Below the pieces are notes generated by a model. That model did not search any database and had not been told where the DNA came from. It saw nothing but the letters and a program-made list of their open reading frames with translations. This document shows positions 25,847 to 35,154 of a DNA stretch of 64,000 nucleotides, piece after piece. The position numbers were made by a program, and so were the translations under genes. The stretch's first letter is position 1; every line of letters starts with the position of its first letter. The stretch spans positions 310,001-374,000 of the forward strand of contig NZ_JAGGJW010000005.1 in NCBI RefSeq assembly GCF_017873175.1, read 5' to 3'. Source of the stretch: Neorhizobium petrolearium. GTDB lineage: Bacteria; Pseudomonadota; Alphaproteobacteria; Rhizobiales; Rhizobiaceae.

Positions 25847-26914
25847 TCAGTTCTCCTCGTACGGCAGGATGCAGCAATGTTCGAAATTCAGCCTCAGGCC
25901 GACGGCGCTGTCCTGCCCGTGGTCGTGGGCAAGCGGCGCGTTGGCGGTGAGTACGCCGAGCGCGGTATCGACCTTGTACTGGTAGGCGCGGCCGAGATAG
26001 GAACGCGTATGGGTCTTGCCCGGGATCGTTTCCGGTCCCGCGGAGACGATTTCCAGCCCTTCCGGCCGGGCGCCGACCAGGAAGCGATCGGGGAGCGGAC
26101 CGGTCATGCCCAGCGATAGCGTGAGAAGTGTGCCGCCGACCGTCTCGACGGTGACCGCGTCACCGTCGCGGGCGATCACGGTCATGGGCAGCAGATTGTC
26201 GAAGCCGACGAAACGCGCCACGAAGGCATTGACCGGGCGGGTGTAGAGGACTTCCGGCGTGTCAAGCTGGACGATCCGGCCGGCATGCATGATCGCCACG
26301 CGGTCCGAGATCGAAAAGGCCTCTTCCTGGTCATGAGTGACGTAGATCGCGGTGCGGCGGTTGGCGCGCTGCAACTCGCGGATCTCGACGCGCATGTCGA
26401 TCCGAAGCTTGGCGTCGAGGTTGGAGAGCGGCTCGTCGAACATCAGAAGCGGCGGGTCGATCACCAGTGCCCGAGCGAGCGCCACACGCTGACGCTGGCC
26501 GCCTGATAACGCGGCCGGCAAGCGGTCGGCATAGTCGGCAAGGCCGACACGGGCGAGCATGGCCTTGACGCGGGCCTCGCGCTCGGCGACCGGCACCCTG
26601 CGCTGCTTGAGCCCGAAGCCGACATTGTCCGCGACCGTCAGATGCGGAAACAGGGCATAGTTCTGGAAGACGATGCCGGCATCCCGCTTGTGGGGAGGAA
26701 GATCGGTGATGTCGCGCCCGGCGACGGTGATGGCGCCGCTGGTCGGCTGAATGAAGCCGGCGAGCAGCCTCAGTGTCGTCGTCTTGCCGCAGCCGCTGGC
26801 ACCGAGCAGCGAGACCAGTTCGCCTTCGCCGACGGAAAGGTTCAATCCGTGCAGGACCTGGGTGCGACCATAATGGGCAACGACATTATCCAATGTAACG
26901 GCGTGATCGGCCAT
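25847..26914 (-). CDS. ABC importer ATPase, polyamine (PotA) type
   Basis: 355 residues from the ATG at 26914. The longer open frame upstream overlaps two permease genes in another frame and is spurious. Walker A is GASGCGKT at 38-45, signature LSGGQ at 136-140 and Walker B LLMFDEP at 156-162, followed by a C-terminal TOBE domain (about 275-350). It powers the adjacent polyamine-type permease pair. The substrate is not known; the co-operonic enzymes suggest an N-carbamoyl or other nitrogen compound. Confidence 0.88.
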   Translation of the reverse strand: MADHAVTLDNVVAHYGRTQVLHGLNLSVGEGELVSLLGASGCGKTTTLRLLAGFIQPTSGAITVAGRDITDLPPHKRDAGIVFQNYALFPHLTVADNVGFGLKQRRVPVAEREARVKAMLARVGLADYADRLPAALSGGQRQRVALARALVIDPPLLMFDEPLSNLDAKLRIDMRVEIRELQRANRRTAIYVTHDQEEAFSISDRVAIMHAGRIVQLDTPEVLYTRPVNAFVARFVGFDNLLPMTVIARDGDAVTVETVGGTLLTLSLGMTGPLPDRFLVGARPEGLEIVSAGPETIPGKTHTRSYLGRAYQYKVDTALGVLTANAPLAHDHGQDSAVGLRLNFEHCCILPYEEN

Positions 26915-26922
26915 TTCGGCTC

Positions 26923-27714
26923 CTATTTGATGGTCTTGGACAGCCCGAGGCTGCGCTCGATCAGGATCATGACGATGGTGGTGACCGCCATCAGAAGCAC
27001 TGAAACCGCGCTGACCGTCGGGTCGAAGAACTGCTCGACATAGGTGAAGACCTCGATCGGCAGCGTCGAAATCCCAGGCCCCGTCAGGAACAGCGCCACC
27101 GCCATGTCGTTGAGCGAGGTGATGAAGGCGAGCACCACGCCGGCGATCATCCCTGAGCGGATATTGGGCAGCACGATCGTCCAGAAGGCGCGCACCGGAT
27201 GCATGCCGAGGCTGACGGCGGCCTCCTTGATCGAGAAGTCGAAGCTTGCAAGACTCGCGCCGATGACCCGAACCATATAGGGCAGGCAGAGGATTGCATG
27301 GCCGAGGATGAGTGACGGCATGACCGGAAGCTCGAAAAGCACGATCAGGGTTTTCAACAGCGAAAAGCCGAAGACGATTTCCGGGATGAAGAAGGGCAGG
27401 AAGAAGACCGATCCGTACCAGGCCGGGATCGTCGTGCGGTAGCGGGCGAGCGCATAGGCTGCCGCAAGGCCGAGCACCAGCGCCAGCAGCGTGCCGCCCG
27501 CCGCGACCTGCATGGAGATGGCGAAGGTCGACAGAAAGCTGTCCTGGGCGAAGACGTTTTCGAACCAGCGCAGCGTCAGTCCTTTCGGCGGAAAGGCGAG
27601 ATAGGTGGTGTCGCTGACCGAGGTGCCGAGCACGATCACCACGGGGCCTATCAGGAACAGCATCACCAGCCAGCCGGCGAGTTGCATCAGCGGGTGGAGC
27701 TTGCGGCGGTTCAT
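26923..27714 (-). CDS. ABC permease, PotC type
   Basis: 263 residues with six transmembrane segments and the EAA-type cytoplasmic loop KEAAVSLGMHPVRAFWTIVLPNI. It pairs with the permease encoded just upstream, whose stop overlaps this start by 4 bases. It belongs to the spermidine/putrescine class by length and by the ILGHAILCLPYMVRVI region. Confidence 0.87.
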   Translation of the reverse strand: MNRRKLHPLMQLAGWLVMLFLIGPVVIVLGTSVSDTTYLAFPPKGLTLRWFENVFAQDSFLSTFAISMQVAAGGTLLALVLGLAAAYALARYRTTIPAWYGSVFFLPFFIPEIVFGFSLLKTLIVLFELPVMPSLILGHAILCLPYMVRVIGASLASFDFSIKEAAVSLGMHPVRAFWTIVLPNIRSGMIAGVVLAFITSLNDMAVALFLTGPGISTLPIEVFTYVEQFFDPTVSAVSVLLMAVTTIVMILIERSLGLSKTIK

Positions 27715-28571
27715 TGCGCAACCCTCGCGGATGTGGCGCGCCGGACGAGCCAGCCCATCAGGAAAACGCAGAGAATGGTGACGGCCATCATGATCGCGGC
27801 GATGGTATTGGCCGCCTCCCAGTCGAAGGAAATCATGGCCTTCTGGTAGAGGAGCGTCGCCAGCGTCATCTGCGGCTCGCCGCCGAGAAGCCGCGGCGTT
27901 ACGAAGGTCGCGAGGCTGCCGGTGAAGACGAGCACGGAGCCGACGATCATGCCCGGCACCGCCAGCGGCAGCGTGACCTGGCGAAAGACGCCGAAAGGGC
28001 TGGCGCCAAGGGATTCGGCGGCGAGATAAAGGTCGTCCTCGATGGTCTCGAGCACGCCGACCAGCGACAGGATCATCAGCGGCGTGAAGAGATAGGCGAG
28101 GCCCACGATCACCGCACCTTGCGTGAAAAGCAGGCTGAGAGGCTGGTCGATCAGGCCAAGCTGTATGAGCGCGGTATTGACGATGCCGTTGCGGCCAAGG
28201 ATCGCCATCCAGGAAAAGGAGCGCACGACGACGCCGGTCAGAAGCGGGAAGACCGAGACGATCAGCAGCACCCGCTTCAGGCCCGGGCGGGAATTGGCGA
28301 TCATGTAGGCGCCGAAGAAGCCGGCGACGAGCGACACGGCGGTTGCCTGGAGCGCGATCCAGAAACTGCGGATCAGAACGGCGCGGTTATAGCTGCTGGA
28401 AAAGAAGAGCCGGTAATTCTCCCAGATCCCCTTCGGATTGCCGAAGCTCTCCATCAGCGTGCCGGCCACGGGAAGAACGAGCAGCAGCAGGAGGGCCAGG
28501 GACGCCGGCAGAACCAGCACCCATGGCCCGATGACGCTAAGACGCCGGATGATTGACGGACTGTGCGACAA
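27711..28571 (-). CDS. ABC permease, PotB type
   Basis: About 286 residues with six transmembrane segments and the loop LAAESLGASPFGVFRQVTLPLAVPG. The frame is open upstream into the binding-protein gene, where it has no family character. The most likely start is the TTG at 28571, one base after the TAA of that gene, implying translational coupling. No strong ribosome site is visible, so the start remains uncertain. It forms the heteromeric channel with the following permease. Confidence 0.83.
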   Translation of the reverse strand: MSHSPSIIRRLSVIGPWVLVLPASLALLLLLVLPVAGTLMESFGNPKGIWENYRLFFSSSYNRAVLIRSFWIALQATAVSLVAGFFGAYMIANSRPGLKRVLLIVSVFPLLTGVVVRSFSWMAILGRNGIVNTALIQLGLIDQPLSLLFTQGAVIVGLAYLFTPLMILSLVGVLETIEDDLYLAAESLGASPFGVFRQVTLPLAVPGMIVGSVLVFTGSLATFVTPRLLGGEPQMTLATLLYQKAMISFDWEAANTIAAIMMAVTILCVFLMGWLVRRATSARVAQ

Positions 28572-28572
28572 A

Positions 28573-29607
28573 TTACTGCCCGAACACCGTGTTCCAGCGG
28601 CTTTCCCAGTCGGCATTGACCGCGAGCAGCTTCTCATACGGATTGGTCTGCATGCTCGTGACCGCCTTTTCGCCATAAACCAGGCGTGAGGCCTGTTCGG
28701 GCGTCAGCTCGACATTCTTGTTGACGGGGCCTTGGCCGCCACCGAGGGCAATCGAGGAGATCTGCTGGATATCCTTGCTGATCTGCCAGTCGATGAACTT
28801 CAGCGCCAGTTCCTTGTTCTTCGAATTGGCCGGGATGTTGATCGTGTTCATCATGGCGAAGTCGCCTTCCTTCAGCTCGGCCCAGCCGATATTCGCATTG
28901 GCGGCCTTGATTGCCGGGAAGGCATAATCCTGAGCGAGTCCGATAAAGGCCTCGCCGGTGGAGAGCAGGTTGGTGAGTTCCGAACCGGAGCTGAAGGTCT
29001 TGACGATATTCGGCTTCAGCTCCGCCATCTTCCTGAAGGCCGCATCAGGATCGCTGAAGGCATCGGTGCCGGCGCATTTCGCTGCCATCATGACGACGGA
29101 CGGGCCGCCGGTCGTGTTGAAGCCGGGCATCGCGATGGCGCCCTTGAAATCCGGCCGCCACAGGTCGCACCAGGACGTAATCGGCGTAGCGGTGCGCGTC
29201 TTGTCGTAGACGATGCCGTAGCGGCCGAAGGTGACAGCCGGGCCGTAATCGCCCTGCGGGTGCTTGGCGGCGTCGTAGAGTTCATCGAAGTTCGCGAGCT
29301 TGGAGGCGTCGATTTTGTCGAAGGCCCCTTGGTCGATGCCGATCTGGGAGAATTTGTCGGTCAGGTAAATGATATCGACACCGCCGCGGATGCGGGCCTT
29401 GTTCAGGCGTTCCGGTGCCCCACCAGTCTCGATGACAATCTTGACGTTGTTGGCCTTTTCGAAGGGTTCGTAGACCTTCGGAACGAGGAAATCATTGGCA
29501 TAGCCCCAGTCCGAGATGACGAGCTTCTCCTGCGCGCTGGCGAAAACCGGCAGCGCGATGCCCGTCACAAATGCGGCCATACGCATCAAGGAAACCATCG
29601 ATGACAT
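28573..29607 (-). CDS. Periplasmic binding protein, polyamine (PotD) type
   Basis: 344 residues with a signal peptide (about 1-25, ending VFASAQEK) and the spermidine/putrescine-binding-like fold ([41 protein letters not shown]). It is the first gene of an eight-gene minus-strand operon ending at 21203. The ligand is unknown; the co-operonic hydrolases argue for an N-containing compound other than plain polyamine. Confidence 0.87.
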   Translation of the reverse strand: MSSMVSLMRMAAFVTGIALPVFASAQEKLVISDWGYANDFLVPKVYEPFEKANNVKIVIETGGAPERLNKARIRGGVDIIYLTDKFSQIGIDQGAFDKIDASKLANFDELYDAAKHPQGDYGPAVTFGRYGIVYDKTRTATPITSWCDLWRPDFKGAIAMPGFNTTGGPSVVMMAAKCAGTDAFSDPDAAFRKMAELKPNIVKTFSSGSELTNLLSTGEAFIGLAQDYAFPAIKAANANIGWAELKEGDFAMMNTINIPANSKNKELALKFIDWQISKDIQQISSIALGGGQGPVNKNVELTPEQASRLVYGEKAVTSMQTNPYEKLLAVNADWESRWNTVFGQ

Positions 29608-29633
29608 CTATCTCAACCCCTCTCCGTTATCGG

Positions 29634-29663
29634 TTTGGAAAATAATTTTCGATTTGGAAAATC
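29634..29663. promoter_or_regulatory. Paired AT-rich palindromes, operator candidate
   Basis: TTTGGAAAAT occurs twice, 19 bases apart (29634 and 29653). The first copy is part of the palindrome GAAAAT-A-ATTTTC (29638-29650) and the second of GATTT-GGA-AAATC (29651-29663). They lie between the divergent binding-protein and tryptophan dioxygenase genes, about 27-55 bases before the former. Two operators about two helical turns apart would suit a dimeric regulator such as the XRE-cupin protein of this operon. Confidence 0.5.
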
Positions 29664-29827
29664 ATACATGGAGTGATTTTTTATACAAGCCCCATGCCAG
29701 CCCAAAATATAGGCATTTTTTGACAGCATGGACAGATAGCCAGCCCGTCGATCAAATCGGTGGATATTTGCCGAAACCTCCGGCACAAGGGGACCTGGAA
29801 CTGCCAGACACAAGAGATGCCGCGCAT

Positions 29828-30667
29828 ATGAGCACAAAACCCTACGATCCTGCCGAAGACGGCGCGGAAATGTCCTTCCGCGAACAGATGTCCTATTCCG
29901 ACTATCTGCACCTCGGGGAAGTGCTCAATGCGCAGAAGCCGATTTCCGGGGCGCATGACGAACTGCTCTTCATCATCCAGCACCAGACTTCGGAGCTGTG
30001 GATGAAGCTTGCGATCCACGAGATCACGTCGGCAATCGCCGCGATCCGCGGCGACGATCCTCAGCCGGCCTTCAAGATGCTCACGCGCGTCGCCCGCATC
30101 TTCGAACAGCTCAACAATGCCTGGGACGTGCTGCGCACCATGACGCCCAGCGAATACACCGAATTCCGCGCTTCGCTCGGCAAGTCCTCTGGTTTCCAGT
30201 CCTATCAGTATCGCGCGATCGAATTCCTGGCCGGGAACCGCAACCTCGCAATGCTCGGTCCGCATTCGCACCGGCCGGACATCATCGCCATGCTGGAAGG
30301 CATCCTTGCACAGCCAAGCCTTTACGACGAAGCGCTGATGCTGCTTGCCCGGCGCGGTTTCGATATCGGCGAGGATGGGGCTCGCACGGATTGGCGCATG
30401 ACGCACAGCGAGAACCAGAAGGTACTGGAGGCCTGGAGGGTGGTCTACAGCGCTCCCGGCCGATACTGGGAACTCTACGAGCTTGCGGAAAAGCTCGTCG
30501 ACTTCGAGGATTATTTCCGCCGATGGCGCTTCAACCACGTCACCACGGTCGAGCGTGTGATCGGTTTCAAGCGCGGGACGGGCGGCACATCCGGCACCCA
30601 CTACCTGAAGAAGATGCTGGAGGTGGAACTCTTCCCTGAACTCTGGCGGGTGCGCACCGTTTTGTAG
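29828..30667 (+). CDS. kynA: Tryptophan 2,3-dioxygenase
   Basis: 279 residues from the ATG at 29828, the usual bacterial length. The frame upstream crosses the promoter region and is not coding. Conserved stretches are [50 protein letters not shown] and [17 protein letters not shown], covering the heme pocket and the substrate loop. It opens the indole ring of tryptophan to N-formylkynurenine. No kynB or kynU was found nearby, so it may serve tryptophan breakdown with genes elsewhere. Confidence 0.94.
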   Translation: MSTKPYDPAEDGAEMSFREQMSYSDYLHLGEVLNAQKPISGAHDELLFIIQHQTSELWMKLAIHEITSAIAAIRGDDPQPAFKMLTRVARIFEQLNNAWDVLRTMTPSEYTEFRASLGKSSGFQSYQYRAIEFLAGNRNLAMLGPHSHRPDIIAMLEGILAQPSLYDEALMLLARRGFDIGEDGARTDWRMTHSENQKVLEAWRVVYSAPGRYWELYELAEKLVDFEDYFRRWRFNHVTTVERVIGFKRGTGGTSGTHYLKKMLEVELFPELWRVRTVL

Positions 30668-30737
30668 CCGAGGGTCGCCTCAGGCGGCTTCCCTCTCCTT
30701 GCCTCATAACCGGGCGCGGAAGGCGGCGCGCCGGTGT

Positions 30738-31061
30738 TCAGTTCAGGGCGAGGTCGAAGACGTGGTGATGAATGCGGCCGTCGAACATTTCGAGCAGGCC
30801 CTTGGTTACTTCCCGGCTTTCGTAGCGCACCAGAGATTCGAGCGCGGCAGTGAGCGCCTCGCGGCTGTCATACATGGTGGATAGCACCATGGGATAGCGC
30901 GGCGCGCCTTCATCCCGCTCGATATTGTAGAGCACGCGGACCTCCCTCACGCCGGGAAAGGAAAGCCACAGCGGCATCAGCTTATCGGCGACGTAGGTCT
31001 TGAACTCTTCTTCCTTGCCGGCATGGATCGTGCCTTCAAAAAAGGCCTGTCGAATGATCAT
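30738..31061 (-). CDS. Small dimeric alpha-beta barrel protein, function unknown
   Basis: 107 residues, no signal peptide. The pattern MIIRQAFFEGTIHAGKEEEFKTYV, later VREVRVLYNIERDE and YPMVLSTMYDSREALTAAL, suggests a ferredoxin-like dimeric barrel of the EthD/ABM/Dabb kind. It is the last gene of the amino acid importer operon, 13 bases after the dehydrogenase. Related small barrels act as monooxygenases, isomerases or lactonases, but no catalytic residue can be assigned here. Confidence 0.65.
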   Translation of the reverse strand: MIIRQAFFEGTIHAGKEEEFKTYVADKLMPLWLSFPGVREVRVLYNIERDEGAPRYPMVLSTMYDSREALTAALESLVRYESREVTKGLLEMFDGRIHHHVFDLALN

Positions 31062-31074
31062 TGTTTTCTCCGGC

Positions 31075-32010
31075 TCAGTTCACGGTGGTCGGCGGCTTTT
31101 CACCGGCGAAGTGGGCAGCGATATTGGCAAGCACGAGATTGCCCATGGCGACCCGCGTCTCATAGGTTGCGCTGCCCTGATGCGGCATCAGCACGGTGTT
31201 CGGGGCTGTGAAGAAGTCTTCGCGAATACGCGGTTCATTGAGGTAGACGTCGAGACCGGCGGCGGCAATCGTGCCATCGTTCAGCGCTACGAGCAGCGCG
31301 TCCTCGTCGACAACGCTGCCGCGCGCGATATTGATCAGAATACCCTTCGGTCCCAAAGCCTTCAGCACCTCGGCATTGACAATGTTCTGGGTCTCAGCAT
31401 TCGCCGCGACGATGACGCAAAGCACGTCGCTGTCTTCCGCCAGCGCCACCGGCGAGGCGCAGGACTTCCAGGCCGTGTCCTTGACCGGCGAACGGTTCCA
31501 ATAGCGCACCTCCATGCCGAAGGCCTCCGCGCGGTGGCCGAAGGCCTTGCCGATCTGGCCGAGGCCGAGAATGCCGACCCGCTTGCCTTTCGGGCTCGTG
31601 CCGAGCGGGAAAGCCTCCTTGCCCCACTTTCCCTCGCGCACGAAGGCGTCACCCCTGGCAATATGGCGCAGCACGCCGAGCATCAGCGCGATGCCCAGAT
31701 CGGCGACATCGTCGGTCAGCACGCCGGGCGTCGTGGTCACGTCGACATTGCGGCTGCGGGCAAATTTCAGATCGACCTTGTCGGTTCCGACGCCGTTGAT
31801 GGCGATGACGCCGAGCGAAGGCAGCTTCTCGATCCAGTCGTTGGAAAGTCCGGTGCCGCCGCCGGTCGCGACCGCGCGGATATTCGGCAGTGCCGCTTCC
31901 AGCGTCGCCTTCTGTGCCGGATCGTACATCCGGCGCACCGTGTAGGCCGCCTCGAGCTGATCCTCGATGAATTGCATCATCGGTTCTACGAGCAGGATAT
32001 CTGGTTTCAC
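31075..32010 (-). CDS. D-isomer-specific 2-hydroxyacid dehydrogenase
   Basis: 311 residues from the GTG at 32010, which has GGAG eight bases upstream; the frame further back overlaps the ATPase gene. The Rossmann motif GILGLGQIGKAFG lies at about 140-152. The catalytic residues fit the family: Arg in NIARGSVVDE, Glu in LDVYLNEP and His in MPHQGSAT. It reduces or oxidises a 2-hydroxy/2-keto acid, for example hydroxypyruvate or glyoxylate. In this operon it could process the keto acid derived from the imported amino acid. Confidence 0.85.
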   Translation of the reverse strand: MKPDILLVEPMMQFIEDQLEAAYTVRRMYDPAQKATLEAALPNIRAVATGGGTGLSNDWIEKLPSLGVIAINGVGTDKVDLKFARSRNVDVTTTPGVLTDDVADLGIALMLGVLRHIARGDAFVREGKWGKEAFPLGTSPKGKRVGILGLGQIGKAFGHRAEAFGMEVRYWNRSPVKDTAWKSCASPVALAEDSDVLCVIVAANAETQNIVNAEVLKALGPKGILINIARGSVVDEDALLVALNDGTIAAAGLDVYLNEPRIREDFFTAPNTVLMPHQGSATYETRVAMGNLVLANIAAHFAGEKPPTTVN

Positions 32011-32042
32011 GTCCGGAACTCCGTATCTTGAATGGCTGCGGC

Positions 32043-32822
32043 TCAGGAAATCTGGCCAAGGAAGGTCTTGAGACGCTCGTTCTTCGGGTTGCCGAAGAAC
32101 TCGTCCGGCGTGCCCATTTCGAGGATTTCGCCGCGGTCCATGAAGATCACCCGGTCGGCGACCTGGCGGGCGAAGCCCATCTCGTGCGTGACGCAAAGCA
32201 TGGTCATGCCCTCTTTCGCGAGGTCGATCATCGTGTCGAGCACTTCCTTGACCATTTCCGGGTCGAGTGCCGAGGTCGGCTCGTCGAAGAGCATGATCTT
32301 TGGGTTCATGCAGAGCGCCCGGGCGATCGCCACACGCTGCTGCTGGCCGCCGGAAAGCTGGGCCGGATATTTCTCCGCCTGCTCCGGAATATGCACCCGT
32401 TCCAGATATTTGCGGGCGGTCTTTTCCGCATCCGCGCGGGAAATGCCGCGCACCTTCATCGGCGCTAGCGTGCAGTTTTCCAGGACCGTCATATGGGGAA
32501 AAAGATTGAACTGCTGGAAGACCATGCCGGTCTCCTGCCGCACGATATCGACATTCTTTCCGCCGGCGGTGAGATCGTGGCCGTCCACGACAATCCGGCC
32601 CTTCTGGATCGTCTCGAGCTGATTGATGCAGCGGATGAGCGTCGACTTGCCGGAACCGGACGGGCCGCAGATGACGATCCGTTCACCCCGGTTGACCGAA
32701 AGCTCGATATCCTTAAGCGCGTGGAAGCCGCCATACCACTTGTTGACGCCTTCCATGTTCACAGCCAGATCGGAAGCTCCCCGCCTGGCTGCGGCCGATG
32801 CGTTTGCTGTAACCTCATTCAT
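32043..32822 (-). CDS. ABC ATPase, polar amino acid (GlnQ/HisP) type
   Basis: 259 residues from the ATG at 32822 (MNEVTANAS), with GGAG eight bases upstream. Walker [10 protein letters not shown], signature [15 protein letters not shown] and Walker [16 protein letters not shown] are intact. There is no TOBE domain, as usual for the polar amino acid class. It energises the two HisM/HisQ-type permeases of the same operon. Confidence 0.92.
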   Translation of the reverse strand: MNEVTANASAAARRGASDLAVNMEGVNKWYGGFHALKDIELSVNRGERIVICGPSGSGKSTLIRCINQLETIQKGRIVVDGHDLTAGGKNVDIVRQETGMVFQQFNLFPHMTVLENCTLAPMKVRGISRADAEKTARKYLERVHIPEQAEKYPAQLSGGQQQRVAIARALCMNPKIMLFDEPTSALDPEMVKEVLDTMIDLAKEGMTMLCVTHEMGFARQVADRVIFMDRGEILEMGTPDEFFGNPKNERLKTFLGQIS

Positions 32823-32850
32823 GCGAGGAACTCCCTTCAATCTCTACTTT

Positions 32851-33654
32851 TTACTTCTTGGCGTTGGCGACGAAATCCGGCAGCGGCGTGCCGAGCCACT
32901 TCTCGTGAATCTTGCTGAGTTCGCCATCGGCCTTGACCTTGTCGATGAAGGTGTTGACAGCCGTCAACAGCTCAGCCGAGCCCTTGCGCACCGCAATGCC
33001 CTGCACCTGCTGGCTGAGCTGAAGCTTCTGTTCGAAACGGCCCGGAGCGGCAGCCTCGATCTGAGCGGCGACGACGTTCGACACACCGATCAATTCCACC
33101 TGACCGGACAGCAGGGCCTGCACGGCGCTGGCGTCGTCATCGAAGCGCTGGATCTTGGCATCCTTCGGCGCGATCTTGGTCACTCCTGTATCCTGCGTCG
33201 AGGCGCGGGCAACACCGATCGTCTTGCCGGAAAGGTCCTCCGGTTTGGAAACGGCAGTGTCCTTGGCTCCGAAGACGCCGATCGAGATACCGGCATAGGG
33301 TTCGGAGAAATCGACGCTCTTGGCGCGCTCCTCGGTGATGCCGAGCGAGGCGACGAGCAGGTCGACCTGGTTGCTCTGCAGGTAGGGGATGCGGTTCGGG
33401 CCGGTGACCGGAACGATCTGCAGCTTCACGCCCCATTCCTTGGCGAGCAGCTTGGCGACGTCCGCGTCATAACCGTCCGGCTCGTTGCCGGTGTTCATGA
33501 TGCCGAAGGGCGGGAAGTCGACCAACATGCCGATCTTGACCGTTCCGGCAGCCTTGATGCTTTCGACGGTTTGCGCCGCGGCCGTCGAGGCCATCGCGCC
33601 CATCATCAGGCCTGCACCGATCGCGGCCACTACTATGCGTCTGGAAATGTTCAT
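32851..33654 (-). CDS. Family 3 periplasmic amino acid-binding protein
   Basis: 267 residues: signal peptide (about 1-28, AAAQTVE), then the family 3 fold with VKIGMLVDFPPFGIMN, GYDADVAKLLAKEWGVKL and VDLLVASLGITEERAKSVDFSEPY. It delivers a polar amino acid or similar ligand to the permeases encoded upstream. The ligand cannot be read from the sequence. Confidence 0.9.
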   Translation of the reverse strand: MNISRRIVVAAIGAGLMMGAMASTAAAQTVESIKAAGTVKIGMLVDFPPFGIMNTGNEPDGYDADVAKLLAKEWGVKLQIVPVTGPNRIPYLQSNQVDLLVASLGITEERAKSVDFSEPYAGISIGVFGAKDTAVSKPEDLSGKTIGVARASTQDTGVTKIAPKDAKIQRFDDDASAVQALLSGQVELIGVSNVVAAQIEAAAPGRFEQKLQLSQQVQGIAVRKGSAELLTAVNTFIDKVKADGELSKIHEKWLGTPLPDFVANAKK

Positions 33655-33705
33655 TTTTCCTACCCTTTCTGTTATGCCGGCTTCCTCCCGCCGGCTCGGG
33701 TCCCG

Positions 33706-34365
33706 TCAGCGTGTCGTCGCCCGGGAAAATCTGGTTTCCATGCGCCGCGCGAGCACCGAAAGCGGCCAGCACAGCACGAAATAGACCGCGGCGACCGTTC
33801 CGAACACGAGGAACGGGCTGAAGGTCGCGTTGTTGATGATCTGTCCCTGGCGAGTGAGCTCGGTAAAGCCGATGATCGCCGCAAGCGACGTGCCCTTGAT
33901 GAGCTGCACCAAGAAGCCGACCGTGGGCGCGACCGCGATGCGGGAAGCCTGCGGCAGGATGATGTAGCGCATGCGATTGTAGTAGCGTAGGCCCAACGCC
34001 GTCGCCGCTTCCCGTTGTCCGGGCGGCACTGCCTCGATGCAGCCGCGCCAGATTTCGCCCAGAAATGCACTCGCATGCAGCGTGAAGGCGATTGCAGCGG
34101 CAATCCAGGGGTTGATGCCGAGGCCGAAGATATTGAGCCCGAAGAAGACCAGGAAAAGCTGCATCAGCAGCGGCGTGCCCTGGAAGACGCGGATGAAGCC
34201 CGTTGCGACGAGACGCGGCCATTTGGAATCGGAGACACGCACCAGTGCGATGACGAGACCGCCGATACCGCCGCCGGCAAAGGCGATCGCCGAGAGCGCG
34301 ATCGTCCATTGCGCCGCGATGACGATGATCCAGAATTCGTTCCAGCCGAAAGGTCTGATCAGCAT
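33706..34365 (-). CDS. Amino acid ABC permease
   Basis: 219 residues of the HisM/GlnP family with the motif FIRVFQGTPLLMQLFLVFFG and the cytoplasmic loop EAATALGLRYYNRMRYIILPQA. It forms a heterodimeric channel with the permease encoded nine bases upstream. Confidence 0.9.
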   Translation of the reverse strand: MLIRPFGWNEFWIIVIAAQWTIALSAIAFAGGGIGGLVIALVRVSDSKWPRLVATGFIRVFQGTPLLMQLFLVFFGLNIFGLGINPWIAAAIAFTLHASAFLGEIWRGCIEAVPPGQREAATALGLRYYNRMRYIILPQASRIAVAPTVGFLVQLIKGTSLAAIIGFTELTRQGQIINNATFSPFLVFGTVAAVYFVLCWPLSVLARRMETRFSRATTR

Positions 34366-34374
34366 ATCCTACCC

Positions 34375-35043
34375 CTACCGGCTCAACGGATATTTGAAGG
34401 CGGCCTTCTCGATCGCCGAAAAGATCGCAGAGAAACCGACGGACATGGCGAGATAGATCAGCGTGACGACGATATAGACCTCGAAGCTCGCAAAGGTCGC
34501 CGATTGCAGGTCGTTGCCGGCGGCCGCAAGGTCGTCCGCCGAGATTGCCGAGACGACGCTGGAGGTCAGCATCAGGTAGATGAACTGACTGGTCAGCGCC
34601 GGATAGACGGTGCGCAGCGCCGGCTTCATGATGATATAGCGGAATATCTGCAGCTTGGAGAGACCGAGTGCCGTGCCCGCCTCAACCTGCCCTTTCTGGA
34701 TCGATTCAATGCCGGCGCGGATGATCTCGGTGCCGTAGGCGCCGAAATTGACGACAAGCGCCAGAAGTGCCGCGCTGTTCGGCGTCAGGCGCAGGCCGAG
34801 CGACGGCAGGCCAAAGAAGATGAAGAAGATCTGCACGAGAAAGGGCGTGTTGCGGATGACCTCGATATAGGCATCGATCAGCCAGCGCAGCGGCGCAACC
34901 CCGGAAGTCTTGCCGGCCGCACACAGAACCGAGACGATCAGGCCGAGAATCATCGCCGCGCAGGAGAGCTGGATCGTCAGCCAAGCGCCGAGCAAGAGCT
35001 GATCGAAGCCCGAGAACACGGGCTCGAAGTTGAAATTGTACAA
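34375..35043 (-). CDS. Amino acid ABC permease
   Basis: 222 residues of the HisQ/GlnP family (YIEVIRNTPFLVQIFFIFFG; EAGTALGLSKLQIFRYIIM). The start is taken as the TTG at 35043, which has a strong GGGGAGG seven bases upstream and gives the usual N terminus (L/M-YNFNFEPVF). A TTG at 35127 would add 28 residues but would run through a perfect 16-base operator palindrome and is unlikely. It is the first structural gene after the LacI regulator. Confidence 0.88.
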   Translation of the reverse strand: MYNFNFEPVFSGFDQLLLGAWLTIQLSCAAMILGLIVSVLCAAGKTSGVAPLRWLIDAYIEVIRNTPFLVQIFFIFFGLPSLGLRLTPNSAALLALVVNFGAYGTEIIRAGIESIQKGQVEAGTALGLSKLQIFRYIIMKPALRTVYPALTSQFIYLMLTSSVVSAISADDLAAAGNDLQSATFASFEVYIVVTLIYLAMSVGFSAIFSAIEKAAFKYPLSR

Positions 35044-35100
35044 CTTGGGACCTCCCCAATCATTGTCGAACGGGGTCCACTCCTCTGTGGCGCACGCCCA

Positions 35101-35116
35101 TTTAGATCGATCTAAA
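35101..35116. promoter_or_regulatory. Perfect palindrome TTTAGATCGATCTAAA, LacI-type operator candidate
   Basis: A perfect 16-base inverted repeat with a central CpG, the usual form of a LacI-family operator. It is 58 bases before the permease TTG start and 39 bases after the stop of a LacI-family gene on the same strand. Confidence 0.7.
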
Positions 35117-35154
35117 ATCTTTTCCAACGGGCGTCAACCACCCTTGGGTGTTTA

